Shown one piece after another: positions 1-7,671 of a DNA stretch of 11,464 nucleotides. The DNA is from Panacagrimonas sp. (GTDB lineage Bacteria; Pseudomonadota; Gammaproteobacteria; Nevskiales; Nevskiaceae): NCBI GenBank assembly GCA_021773655.1, contig JAJFJX010000047.1, positions 1 to 11,464 on the forward strand, in the 5' to 3' direction. Position 1 is the stretch's first letter; every line of letters begins with the position of its first letter. A program made the position numbers and the translations under genes. Under the pieces are notes generated by a model, which worked only from the letters and a program-made list of their open reading frames with translations, ran no database searches and had not been told where the DNA came from.

Positions 1-1
1 C

Positions 2-859
2 CGCGCCCCCGACGAGATCGTCGTGGTGGACAACGACCCGGCCGCAAGCGCACGCGACACCGTGCGCGACTTTGCCGCCACGGCGCCGTTTGCGGTCCAT
101 TACGACGTGCAACCGGTCAAGAACATTGCCCTGACGCGCAATCGGACCGTGGCCCTGGCGCGTGGCCGCTGGCTGGCCATGGTGGACGATGACGAGCGGG
201 TGCCGTCGCACTGGTTGCAGACGCACCTGGAGATGGCCGCGGCCTGTGCTGCGGACGGGGTGCTGGGGCCGGTGATCCCGCAGATCCCGCCGCAGGCCGC
301 GGCCTGGATCCGTCGCGGCCGTTTCTTCGAGTACGGCGGCGGGGTCGACGGTCGGCCGGTGCCGCCGTCGGCGATGTGGGTCAACAACGCCTTGCTCGAT
401 GCCGGGATGGTCAAGGCCGAACCCGGCCCCTTCGATGCCCGCTACGGATTGACCGGGGGCGAAGACAGCGACCTGATGTCCCGCCTGGCCGCGCGCGGGC
501 GCAGGATCATCTGGTCCGACCAGGCCTATGTCACCGAGCCTGTCGAGGCCAGGCGACTGAACCTGAGATGGATCCTGCTCCGGGCGCTGAGCGGCGGCCA
601 GGACTACGCCACGCTCTGGAGCCAGGGACGCTTCGGAACCCTGCACGCCGGGTCCCACGTGCTGTTCTTTCTCCGCTCGCTGCTGCAGATGACGGCCGCG
701 GCGGGCCTGGCGCTGATGCTGTTGCCTGCGGGTCGCCACCACTGCGTGGCCTGGCTGCGCAAGGCCGCTGCCAATGCCGGCAAGATCAGCGCCCTGTTCG
801 GCTGGCGTTACCGCGAGTACGGGGCCGTGGCTCCGGTCCGGTCCGACGCGGATTCCTGA
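2..859 (+). CDS. Family 2 glycosyltransferase, 3' part (start lies before the window)
   Basis: This open frame runs in from the window edge and ends at TGA 857-859, giving 285 visible residues. The first residues, RAPDEIVVVDNDP, match the end of the first beta-strand region of a GT-A fold family 2 glycosyltransferase, so only a short N-terminal stretch is missing. An internal GTG at 23 is not the true start, because homology-like sequence continues upstream of it. The metal/nucleotide-sugar binding motif MVDDDERVP lies at about residues 60-68, and a GGEDSDL motif, typical of the acceptor/catalytic-base region, at about 152-158. A hydrophobic stretch near residues 215-235 could anchor the C-terminus in the membrane. 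The protein probably adds a sugar to a polysaccharide or lipid-linked precursor in the cytoplasm; donor and acceptor cannot be read from the sequence. It is transcribed toward the leftward polysaccharide genes, so it belongs to a different, rightward transcription unit. Confidence 0.88.
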   Translation, partial: RAPDEIVVVDNDPAASARDTVRDFAATAPFAVHYDVQPVKNIALTRNRTVALARGRWLAMVDDDERVPSHWLQTHLEMAAACAADGVLGPVIPQIPPQAAAWIRRGRFFEYGGGVDGRPVPPSAMWVNNALLDAGMVKAEPGPFDARYGLTGGEDSDLMSRLAARGRRIIWSDQAYVTEPVEARRLNLRWILLRALSGGQDYATLWSQGRFGTLHAGSHVLFFLRSLLQMTAAAGLALMLLPAGRHHCVAWLRKAAANAGKISALFGWRYREYGAVAPVRSDADS

Positions 860-869
860 CCCGGCCCGC

Positions 870-898
870 CCTGGCGCGCAGTTATCAGGTTTTTTTTT
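870..898 (+). terminator. Possible weak intrinsic terminator of the glycosyltransferase at 2-859
   Basis: Eleven bases after the glycosyltransferase stop, CCTGG (870-874) can pair with TCAGG (885-889), including one G-U pair, around a 10-nt loop. It is followed directly by nine T residues (890-898). The stem is short, but the T run is striking in such GC-rich DNA. The right arm and T run lie inside the 3' end of the convergent flippase gene, so the site would serve the plus strand while coding on the other. An alternative longer-loop pairing uses CCTGA at 855-859. Confidence 0.4.
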
Positions 899-2210
899 CT
901 GTTGCAGATTCTGTTGCAGTTGCTGCTGCCGCTGCCTGGACCCCGGCACGATGGTGCCTGGCGCTGCGCCTGAGCAGCCAGATCACGCCCGCCAGGCTGA
1001 GCGACTCGCCGACCAGGATGCCCAGAACGGCGCCCGGAACACCGTAACGCTGGATTCCGAACCACATGATCATCAGGGAAACCACCGAGGACAGGCCGGT
1101 GATGGTCGCCATCGGTTTCAGGCGCCCCAGGGCGAGGACCCCGCACTGGAGCATGTCGCGAATGGTGCCGACGCCGGCGCTGGCGGCCCACAGCAGAATC
1201 AGCGCATCCCGGTCCGGAATGGTCGTCCGTATCAGCGTGCCGGTGACCCAGTCGCGAAACACCCAGAGCAGGAGCACGTACGCGCCATTGAGTACCAGCA
1301 GACCCAGGGCGAAGGACCAGAGTCGTCGCAGGACCACCGGCAAGCCCTCGCGGTGCAGCCAGCCGGCGGCCAGCGGCATCAGCAGGCTGCTGACGCCGAC
1401 CAGCATCAGCACGGTGGGCATGAGCATCAGGCGCGCCGCGTTGGCGTGGGCCACGGCCTCCAGGTCCGTCTGCACCGCCAGCACGTAGTTGTAGGACTGG
1501 TTGTGGACCCAGTAGATCACCGCACCGGCGGTGGTCCAGATGCCCAGTGGGCGCATCTGCTGCCAGTACGGTTTGGCCGGTGACTCGGGCCAACCGTGCT
1601 GCCGTCCGAAACGGCGACGGCCATACACCGTGCCGGCCAGCGAACCTGCCGCCACGGCGGCCACCACCCACGCCGCCGCCGGCCCCGGCAGGACGAAGGT
1701 GGCGGCGGTCAGAAGCAGCAGCACGGCGACGTACAGGGCGTCGACCGCAAACACCGTGTTGGGCTGGGCGTAGATCAGCAGCACCCGGCGCAACATCTCC
1801 CGGCGCAGGGTGGCCCACGCCGCGGTCACTGCCACGGTGGCCACGATCGCCGGGGCCTCGGCCCAGAATCCCAGCAGGTATCCCGCCGCGGGCACCAACA
1901 ACGCACCCGCTGCCAGCCAGCGGACGGCTCGGCGCTGGCTGGCCTCGATGGCGCCGATCATCTGCCGGCGCTGTTCGTCGGTCCGCTGCGGCGCCAGGAT
2001 CGCCAGCGGCCCGCCCACCCAGGCCCCCTGGGCGGCGACCAGCAGCATGATCGAGGCCTGCACGATGACGAAGTACCCGTACTGCTCGGAGGGCGCGTAG
2101 CGCAGCAGCAGCACGCCCAGCATCAGGCTGGAGGCGGACAGCATCGACTGATCCAGCACCGAGGTGCTGAACAGTCTCAGGAGTCTGCTTTGCGCCAGGC
2201 TGCGGATCAT
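885..2210 (-). CDS. Polysaccharide (Wzx-like) flippase, membrane protein
   Basis: This 441-residue protein is strongly hydrophobic, with many predicted membrane-spanning stretches (for example near residues 25-37, 47-65, 98-115, 120-135, 157-190, 265-285, 300-320 and 375-415). The pattern and length fit the MATE/MOP superfamily of lipopolysaccharide and polysaccharide exporters (Wzx, RfbX, polysaccharide biosynthesis protein family). Such proteins move undecaprenyl-linked repeat units across the inner membrane. The assignment rests on topology and context, because the family has few invariant motifs. The ATG at 2208-2210 follows the asnB stop by 27 nt, so it is probably the last gene of the leftward operon. 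The C-terminus is a low-complexity alanine/threonine/glutamate tail ending EKKT, encoded partly by a run of nine A residues. Confidence 0.85.
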   Translation of the reverse strand: MIRSLAQSRLLRLFSTSVLDQSMLSASSLMLGVLLLRYAPSEQYGYFVIVQASIMLLVAAQGAWVGGPLAILAPQRTDEQRRQMIGAIEASQRRAVRWLAAGALLVPAAGYLLGFWAEAPAIVATVAVTAAWATLRREMLRRVLLIYAQPNTVFAVDALYVAVLLLLTAATFVLPGPAAAWVVAAVAAGSLAGTVYGRRRFGRQHGWPESPAKPYWQQMRPLGIWTTAGAVIYWVHNQSYNYVLAVQTDLEAVAHANAARLMLMPTVLMLVGVSSLLMPLAAGWLHREGLPVVLRRLWSFALGLLVLNGAYVLLLWVFRDWVTGTLIRTTIPDRDALILLWAASAGVGTIRDMLQCGVLALGRLKPMATITGLSSVVSLMIMWFGIQRYGVPGAVLGILVGESLSLAGVIWLLRRSARHHRAGVQAAAAATATESATEKKT

Positions 2211-2237
2211 GGCTGCGGCAGGGTCATCGAGCCGGGA

Positions 2238-4157
2238 TCAACTGGCACGCAACCACTGCTGCAGGACCAGCATGTTCCACAGTGACTGCCCGTGGTCGCG
2301 GCGCCCCTGGCGATGCTCGGTCCAGCGCTGACGTATCGCCCCGACATCGAAAAGATTCTGCCGGCGCAGGCTCTGTTCGCCCAGCAGATCCTCCGCCCAC
2401 TCGCCCAGCGGTCCACGCAGCCACTGGCTGACCGGGACGGTGAACCCCATCTTGGGTCGTTCGATCAGCTCCCGCGGGACATAGCGATACAGCACCTGGC
2501 GCAGCAACCATTTGCTCTGGCCATCGCGAACTTTCAGAGACATCGGCAGGCGCAGGGCGAACTCCGCCACGCGGTGATCCAGCAGCGGCGCGCGGGTCTC
2601 CAGACTGACCGACATCGCCGCACGGTCGACCTTGGCGAGCACGTGATCGGGAAGAAAGTAACGCTGATCCGTCAGCATCATGGCCTGCCAGGATGACAGT
2701 CGGGCACGAAGTTCGGGTTCGACGCGCAGCAAGGCCGGAGCCTGGTCCTGCCCCAGCACCACCGAATGGGGTGGCCGCCAGTGGGAGTTGAGGTTGTCGT
2801 ACAGCGCATCGAAATCCGGCATCCGCAGCACGTCGGCCACGCGCTGCACCCGGTCCTGGGCGCGCGGCAGCAGCGGCGTGGCCGCGGCGGCCAGGGGCCG
2901 CAATGCCAGAAGCAGGTTTGCCGCAAGTCTGCGAAGCGGGCCCGGGAGCCAGCCCAGCGCCCGCCACAGCCGCGTGGCCAGAAAATAACGGGTGTAGCCG
3001 CAGAACAACTCGTCGCCACCATCTCCCGACAGGGCGACCGTCACGTGCTGGCGCGCGAGTCGGGCGACCAGGAAGGTCGGAATGGTGGAGTAGTCCCCGA
3101 CCGGCTCGTCGAACAGGCCCGGCAGGCGCGGAATCAGGTCCAGCGCCTGCTGCGGACGGACGTAGAGCTCGGTGTGATGCGTGCCCAGATGCCTGGCCAC
3201 CGCCTTGGCAAACTCGGCCTCGTTGAATTTCTTTTCGTCGAAGCCGATGCAGAAACTGTGCACCGGGCGCGACGACTGTGCCTGCATCAGCGCAACGATC
3301 GTCGAAGAGTCCACGCCCCCCGACAACAGGCCGCCCAGGGGGACATCGGAGACCATTTGTTCGGCCACCGTGGCGCGCAGCCGGGCCTCGAGCGCATCGA
3401 CCGCTTCGGCCGCATCCGGCACCGGTTGATCCAGCCCCGATACGACGTGCGCGGCGGGACTCCAGTACGCACGCGGTTCGGGCCAGTGCCGTGCAGGCAT
3501 GTCCGAACACGGCACCGCCATCAGGTGCGCCGGTGGCAGCTTGCGGATATCGCGGTAGATCGACAGCGGCGCTGGAACATAGCTGTAACGCAACATCTGC
3601 CCGGCGGCATGCGGGTCCATCACGCCCTGGAATTCGGGATGGGCACGCAGCGCTTTCAATTCGGAGCCGAACAGGAAGCTACGGCCCTGCCAGCCGTAGT
3701 AGAGGGGCTTTTCACCGAAGCGGTCACGGATCAACCAGAGCGTGCGCTGGCTGCGATCGTAGACGGCAATGGCAAACATGCCTGCGAACCGGGGCACGGC
3801 TTCGACGCAGCCCCAGGCCTCGAAGCAGGCGAGCAGGGTCTCGGTGTCCGAGTGCCCCTTCCATTGCGGCGCGGCCTGAGCAAGCTCCAGTTCGCGACGC
3901 AGTTCGAGGTGGTTGTAGACCTCTCCGTTGAAGGCGATCACGAACCTGCCGGCGGCCGAAACCATCGGCTGGTGACCCGCAGGCGACAGATCGAGGATGG
4001 ACAGCCTGCGGTGGCCGAGGCCCAGTCCGACCTCCCTGTCGCACCACTGGCCTGCCGAATCGGGGCCGCGGTGGATGATCGCATCGTTCATGCGCCGCGC
4101 CGTCTGCTCCAGGTCGGTGCCGCCGCCAGGGGCGATGAATCCCGCCAGACCACACAT
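2238..4157 (-). CDS. asnB: Glutamine-hydrolysing asparagine synthetase-type amidotransferase
   Basis: The 639-residue protein has the two-domain layout of AsnB and is full length for the polysaccharide-locus branch of the family. It starts MCGLAGF, which leaves the catalytic N-terminal cysteine of a class II glutamine amidotransferase after Met removal. The glutaminase domain covers about residues 1-210, with RGPDS (30-34), the FNGEVYN loop (86-92) and RDRFGEKPLYYG (144-155). The ATP-pyrophosphatase domain carries the PP-loop SGGVDSS (279-285), SGDGGDELFCGY (387-398) and the KVDRAAMSVSLETRAP stretch (about 509-524). The known family reaction converts aspartate, ATP and glutamine to asparagine. 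In polysaccharide clusters, homologues are often thought to amidate a sugar acid or another substrate, and the specificity cannot be read here. The start ATG lies only 2 nt after the TGA of the upstream GT2 gene (TGAGCATG), pointing to translational coupling. Confidence 0.93.
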   Translation of the reverse strand: MCGLAGFIAPGGGTDLEQTARRMNDAIIHRGPDSAGQWCDREVGLGLGHRRLSILDLSPAGHQPMVSAAGRFVIAFNGEVYNHLELRRELELAQAAPQWKGHSDTETLLACFEAWGCVEAVPRFAGMFAIAVYDRSQRTLWLIRDRFGEKPLYYGWQGRSFLFGSELKALRAHPEFQGVMDPHAAGQMLRYSYVPAPLSIYRDIRKLPPAHLMAVPCSDMPARHWPEPRAYWSPAAHVVSGLDQPVPDAAEAVDALEARLRATVAEQMVSDVPLGGLLSGGVDSSTIVALMQAQSSRPVHSFCIGFDEKKFNEAEFAKAVARHLGTHHTELYVRPQQALDLIPRLPGLFDEPVGDYSTIPTFLVARLARQHVTVALSGDGGDELFCGYTRYFLATRLWRALGWLPGPLRRLAANLLLALRPLAAAATPLLPRAQDRVQRVADVLRMPDFDALYDNLNSHWRPPHSVVLGQDQAPALLRVEPELRARLSSWQAMMLTDQRYFLPDHVLAKVDRAAMSVSLETRAPLLDHRVAEFALRLPMSLKVRDGQSKWLLRQVLYRYVPRELIERPKMGFTVPVSQWLRGPLGEWAEDLLGEQSLRRQNLFDVGAIRQRWTEHRQGRRDHGQSLWNMLVLQQWLRAS

Positions 4158-4159
4158 GC

Positions 4160-5710
4160 TCAGGCGCCCCCGGCCAGACGGACCGGGGCGAGCGTCCAGA
4201 GTCGGGGAAATTCATGACGTAGCGCGTTGACCAGCCACTCCTGTTGCGGGCTGTCCAGCTCGCAGAACAACAGTTCGGCTGCTTGCTCGCGGACCGTCCG
4301 GCAGACCGTCTCCAGGATTTCGTTCCGCCCCTCCCAGGTCCAGCGGGGAAGCATCAGTTGCCGGCTCTCCGGCTTGACCAGTCCGGACGCGCAGCCTTCG
4401 TGACGCAGCCAGAGGCGGGCTTGACTCAGGCCGCTCAAGGCATCGACCAGGTCGGGCGTGGGCGCCATCCGGATGTCCGCCGCCTGCAGGAGCTGTGCGA
4501 AGGCGGCATCCCTTTGATAGCGGGCAGCGGCGTTCGCATCGATCAGTTGTATCCAGCCCCCCCGCTGCTCAAGGCGCGCCGTCGCCACCGCTTCGGCGCA
4601 CCGCCGGGCATCGATGTCCTGCAGGCTCATGCGGTGCAATTGCCGACGCGGCAACCCGGCGAAGGCAGAATCCGGCTCTGCGCTCTCCACCTGGCCCATC
4701 GGCGCGAAAGGCCGGCGAGGGTCGAACGCCCAGCCCTGCTCCTGTTCGATCAGCGCCGTGGCGGCCCGTTTTCCGCGTGTGAGCATCAGGCGCTGGTGGC
4801 GCTGCAGATAGCGCCGGAAGCGGGTGTCGCCGTATCGCGGAACCTTTTTCCGCCAGGCTTTCACGTAGCCCCAGAAAATCAGGAATCCGCCGGTGAAGTA
4901 CGGCGGATGCGCCATGCGAAAGACGCTGGATGCCAGGATGTACAGCGGCCCGGTGCCCATGAACCATTGACCGAAGCCATGGCGCTGGCGTCCGGTGCGT
5001 ATACCGACCTGCGAGGATCCCATGGGCCGCAGGTGGGCAAAACGCAGGTCGGGGTCTTCATCCGAGCTGCCGGCCCGCCACCCCAGCAGGCGCGCGCGAT
5101 GGCAGTCGATTCCGTCCCACATGACTTCACGCACGAATCCGCCGATCTGCCGGAAGCAGGTCGTGCGGAAGAACTTGGTCATGCCCACGCTCATCTCGTT
5201 GCCCGCCGGCTCCGGGACCAGCCGCCCCCCCAGCGTCACCCAGGGCTTGCCCGAGAACGTACCCAGGCGAGGGTCGGCCTCCATGCGCTGGATCAGGATC
5301 TCGAAGTAGCGACGGGGCAGGTCCAGGTCCAGGTCCAGCTTGCAGAGGTAATCGAACTGGTCGAGGTCGACGACCTCGAGCCCGGCATAGAAGGCTTCGA
5401 TCACGCCCGGTCCGACCGCCCGCCGGCCACGGTCGGCGCGCGTCACGACCTTCAGGTACGGCAACCGCTCGGCGTAGGCGGCCAGGATCTCCGGAGTCTG
5501 GTCGGTCGAGCCATCATCGACCACCACCCACAGTGTCGGCTGCACCGTCTGGCTGGCGATGGAGTCGAGGGTCCGTCGCATGTATTGCGCCTCGTCGCGA
5601 CACGGCGAGATCAGGACATAGCGGCGTTGCATGGATTCCGGATGCGTGAGGCGGGCGGCGCTGGATAGGACGTTCATTGCAGCAGCTTGCGGGGAAGGCG
5701 ATCCTGACAT
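4160..5710 (-). CDS. Family 2 glycosyltransferase with an unassigned C-terminal extension
   Basis: With the ATG at 5708-5710 the product has 516 residues. The GT-A domain begins near residue 28 with YVLISPCRDE, followed by VVDDGSTD (about 63-70) and a DXD-like KLDLDLDLP (about 124-132). A GGFLIFWGYVKAW stretch near 274-286 and the PRYGDTRFRRYLQRHQ segment after it are common at the end of polysaccharide GT2 proteins. About 190 further residues follow that I cannot assign to a family; they look globular, not low-complexity. The enzyme probably adds a sugar to the lipid-linked repeat unit. The start is uncertain: an in-frame TTG at 5731 and ATGs at 5677 and 5632 are alternatives, and none has a strong ribosome binding site. 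The last alternative still retains the whole glycosyltransferase domain. The stop is 2 nt before asnB. Confidence 0.9.
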   Translation of the reverse strand: MSGSPSPQAAAMNVLSSAARLTHPESMQRRYVLISPCRDEAQYMRRTLDSIASQTVQPTLWVVVDDGSTDQTPEILAAYAERLPYLKVVTRADRGRRAVGPGVIEAFYAGLEVVDLDQFDYLCKLDLDLDLPRRYFEILIQRMEADPRLGTFSGKPWVTLGGRLVPEPAGNEMSVGMTKFFRTTCFRQIGGFVREVMWDGIDCHRARLLGWRAGSSDEDPDLRFAHLRPMGSSQVGIRTGRQRHGFGQWFMGTGPLYILASSVFRMAHPPYFTGGFLIFWGYVKAWRKKVPRYGDTRFRRYLQRHQRLMLTRGKRAATALIEQEQGWAFDPRRPFAPMGQVESAEPDSAFAGLPRRQLHRMSLQDIDARRCAEAVATARLEQRGGWIQLIDANAAARYQRDAAFAQLLQAADIRMAPTPDLVDALSGLSQARLWLRHEGCASGLVKPESRQLMLPRWTWEGRNEILETVCRTVREQAAELLFCELDSPQQEWLVNALRHEFPRLWTLAPVRLAGGA

Positions 5711-5717
5711 GAGCTCA

Positions 5718-5745
5718 GGTTCACTGTTCAATGTTCGCGGTTCGC
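5718..5745 (+). repeat. Four tandem degenerate heptamers containing GTTC
   Basis: Read on the plus strand, four consecutive 7-nt units (GGTTCAC, TGTTCAA, TGTTCGC, GGTTCGC) each carry GTTC at the same position. On the minus strand this reads as regularly spaced GAAC, ending 7 nt upstream of the chosen ATG of the GT2 gene. It may be a chance low-complexity tract or a binding site; no known regulator box is recognised. Confidence 0.5.
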
Positions 5746-5861
5746 GGGTGCTGCAGCCTCATGGCGCAGTCGGGCACGACAGGATGGGCAGCGCCCCGCT
5801 CGCCTGCTCGGGGCCAGGCTCGAATCCGGCGCAGGATCGTGGATGCAAGCTGCGCGCCGGA

Positions 5862-5894
5862 CCTGGCCGCCGTGGTGTCGGCGTCGGCGCCAGG
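5862..5894. repeat. Inverted repeat: 10-bp stem with one bulged base
   Basis: CCTGGC (5862-5867) and GCCG (5869-5872) pair with CGGC (5885-5888) and GCCAGG (5889-5894), with C5868 bulged out and a 12-nt loop. No T run follows on either strand, so it is not a classical intrinsic terminator. It lies in the unassigned stretch after the ligase gene and before GT2, where a transcript-processing or attenuation hairpin is possible, but chance pairing is also plausible at this GC content. Confidence 0.4.
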
Positions 5895-6212
5895 AGCAGG
5901 GATGCCTTCGAAACAGGGGCGAGGTACACCAACGCCAGCCCGCGTGGCCACACCCCGGCGCGAAGGCAGCCGGGGCGCTTCATTTTCATGGCATTCCTGA
6001 AGAAGCCGTCAGGCATCGGGCGCCCCCGTCTCGCGTCTGCTCGGACCAACGGACACTATGCCCGACGCCACCGATCAGGCGCTCCGATATCGACCGCCAG
6101 TGTGCGTTCGGTCACAGGCGCTCATCGAGCTTGCGTAGCGGACGCCGGGTATGGGTCCGGGTATGGACCGGCGGTGATCGGAGTCCGGCGGGCCGGGTGC
6201 GGTCAGCGGCGG

Positions 6213-7634
6213 TCAGCGACCGTCGCCGCCCGGGGCACCGCCCGGCAGTAGAGGCCGCGACGGCCGCGGTCCGGCCAAGGGCTTGCTCGGCGGCGGCGGG
6301 CGGGCGGGGCTTTCGGGCCGAATCTCTCCAATGGCCCTGGACAGGCTGTTCAGGTACAGGTCCCGGGCCAGCAGCAGCCGCGACACTTCCAGCGAGGTAT
6401 ACATGCCGACCAGATGCGTCAGGTCCACCGGACGCATCCAGCCACTTTCGGACACATTGGCCAGAATCAGATACAGGAAGAGGGGCATGTACAGCGCAAA
6501 TCGCTGATGGTCGAACCTGGCCAGCCTGCCCAGGGCGATCGCGTGAATGACCAGAAACGCGATGAAGAACGCAAGTCCGATCAGGCCGAGTTCGTTGACG
6601 ATCTCGAGGTAGCCGTTGTGCGCCGAGGGCACCGCCCACTGCAGCTTGACCATCAAGGTGGCGGAGGGCGAATCGTAGTCCCCCCAGAAGCTGGCATAAC
6701 CGATCCCCAGAAACGGATGTTTGGCGATCTCCAGGTAAATCTCGTCCCAGATCAGGGTGCGACCCGAAAACGTGCCGTCCTTGCCGAACAGGTTTCCAAC
6801 CCAGCCGAAGAACGACGTCGCGACTGCCAGGTAAACGCTCAGGGGCACCAGAACCACGATCACCAGAAAGACCGAGCGGCGCCCGAGCCATCCGATGGAG
6901 AGCACCGGGCGCAGCATGATGATGATGGCCATCGAGGCCAGCAGCGCCAGCATCAGCGAGGTCGAACTGCGCGACAGGACCAGCATCAGGATGGCCAGCG
7001 CCACGCCCAAGGTCGCGACCCGGCCCGAGCAATCCCTGGCCGCCCAGCGATACGTCCAGACGATCACCGCAATGGCGGCGACCTGACCCAGGCCGTTCTT
7101 CTGATAAGTCACGCCCCGCCACGCGCCGGCGAGCGAAACGGAAGTCTCGGAGTGAATGGCGAGCTCCGGAAACGCCAGGCCGGCAATCAGGGATGCGATC
7201 AGGATCGTGGTCAGGGTCTTGCACAACAGGCCGATGAAGCGGTCCGGATGCCATCCCGTCAGGCAGAACGACACGCCGATCAGGGACACGCCGATGATCG
7301 CCGCCGCCTGGGAAATCACATGCATCGGATTGGGCGCCCAGGCACAGCTCAACAATGCCCAGCCCAGCAGCAGCACCATGCCGAGGTTGACTTGACGCAG
7401 CACGGTGGTGAGCGCGCGCAGGCGCCAAAGGGTCAGCAACAGCGCGATCAGCAGCAGCGGCAACCATTTGGTCCTGAAGTCGATCACCGGCACGCCCGGG
7501 ATATCGGTCGAGACCACCGAGTAGGAAAGCCCCAGAACCCAGATCGTGGCTGCGATGGTCGCGCCCGATGCATTCGCCCGCCAACCCCGGGCAGAGGCTG
7601 CAAGACCGGCGTCGGGAGATGCCTGCGACTTCAT
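6213..7634 (-). CDS. O-antigen ligase/polymerase family membrane protein (WaaL/Wzy type)
   Basis: Starting at the ATG at 7632-7634 the product has 473 residues. Many hydrophobic segments span about residues 25-430. The segment GRTLIWDEIY (about 291-300), followed by HPFLGIGYASFW (306-317) and AHNGYLEIVNELGLIGL (338-354), is characteristic of the large periplasmic loop of the O-antigen ligase/Wzy_C family, and GVTYQKNGLGQ near 174-184 is also typical. Members either join polymer to lipid A-core or polymerise repeat units in the periplasm, and sequence alone rarely separates the two. The open frame reaches 7754, but those 40 extra residues are Arg/Pro-rich and precede a natural hydrophilic N-terminus and first membrane span, so the shorter start is preferred. 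The last 35 residues are unusually proline/glycine-rich (roughly 440-473). It lies 139 nt downstream of the WecG-like gene on the same strand. Confidence 0.9.
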   Translation of the reverse strand: MKSQASPDAGLAASARGWRANASGATIAATIWVLGLSYSVVSTDIPGVPVIDFRTKWLPLLLIALLLTLWRLRALTTVLRQVNLGMVLLLGWALLSCAWAPNPMHVISQAAAIIGVSLIGVSFCLTGWHPDRFIGLLCKTLTTILIASLIAGLAFPELAIHSETSVSLAGAWRGVTYQKNGLGQVAAIAVIVWTYRWAARDCSGRVATLGVALAILMLVLSRSSTSLMLALLASMAIIIMLRPVLSIGWLGRRSVFLVIVVLVPLSVYLAVATSFFGWVGNLFGKDGTFSGRTLIWDEIYLEIAKHPFLGIGYASFWGDYDSPSATLMVKLQWAVPSAHNGYLEIVNELGLIGLAFFIAFLVIHAIALGRLARFDHQRFALYMPLFLYLILANVSESGWMRPVDLTHLVGMYTSLEVSRLLLARDLYLNSLSRAIGEIRPESPARPPPPSKPLAGPRPSRPLLPGGAPGGDGR

Positions 7635-7642
7635 GCGCGGAT

Positions 7643-7671
7643 CGTAGCAGCAAGCAAAAATGTGCTGAACG
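7643..7671 (-). promoter_or_regulatory. Tentative promoter for the ligase/polymerase gene
   Basis: On the minus strand, TTCAGC and TACGAT are separated by 17 nt, with TACGAT ending about 6 nt before the ATG at 7634. The hexamers match the sigma-70 consensus at 3 of 6 and 4 of 6 positions. If used, the transcript would be nearly leaderless. The match is weak, and read-through from the WecG-like gene across the 139-nt gap is an equally good explanation. Confidence 0.18.

Larger units (their letters stand above)
5711..6212. other. 502-nt stretch with no convincing gene
   Basis: This stretch lies between the stop of the ligase/polymerase and the start of the GT2 gene. Short open frames exist on both strands (minus 5721-5951 and 5759-6049, plus 5631-6251), but their translations are rich in Pro, Arg, Ala and Gly, resemble no family I know, and look like chance frames in GC-rich DNA. 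The stretch contains a heptamer repeat (5718-5745), a bulged hairpin (5862-5894) and a partial 12-nt tandem repeat CCGGGTATGG at 6145-6154 and 6157-6166. I see no clear promoter, though one serving GT2-asnB-wzx would be expected here. Confidence 0.6.

Noticed and set aside
808..1818. 336-codon minus-strand frame overlapping the flippase
   Set aside because: It is out of frame with the flippase and lacks the hydrophobic pattern that the flippase frame shows.
2766..4217. 483-codon open frame on the plus strand, opposite asnB
   Set aside because: It is antisense to a gene with clear AsnB motifs; its translation is Arg/Gln/His/Gly-rich with no recognisable domain, as expected from third-position GC bias.
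4244..5668. 474-codon open frame on the plus strand, opposite the GT2 gene
   Set aside because: It mirrors the GT2 coding frame and has no family motif; GC-rich codon use removes stops on the opposite strand.
5759..6049. 96-codon minus-strand frame in the unassigned stretch, with internal MKMKRPG start
   Set aside because: There is a faint signal-peptide-like start, but the rest is Pro/Arg/Ala-rich without domain or supporting ribosome binding site; not strong enough to call a gene.
6145..6169. Short hairpin GGTCC/GGACC and 12-nt repeat taken as a terminator for the ligase gene
   Set aside because: The stem is only 5 bp with no T run; too weak to call.
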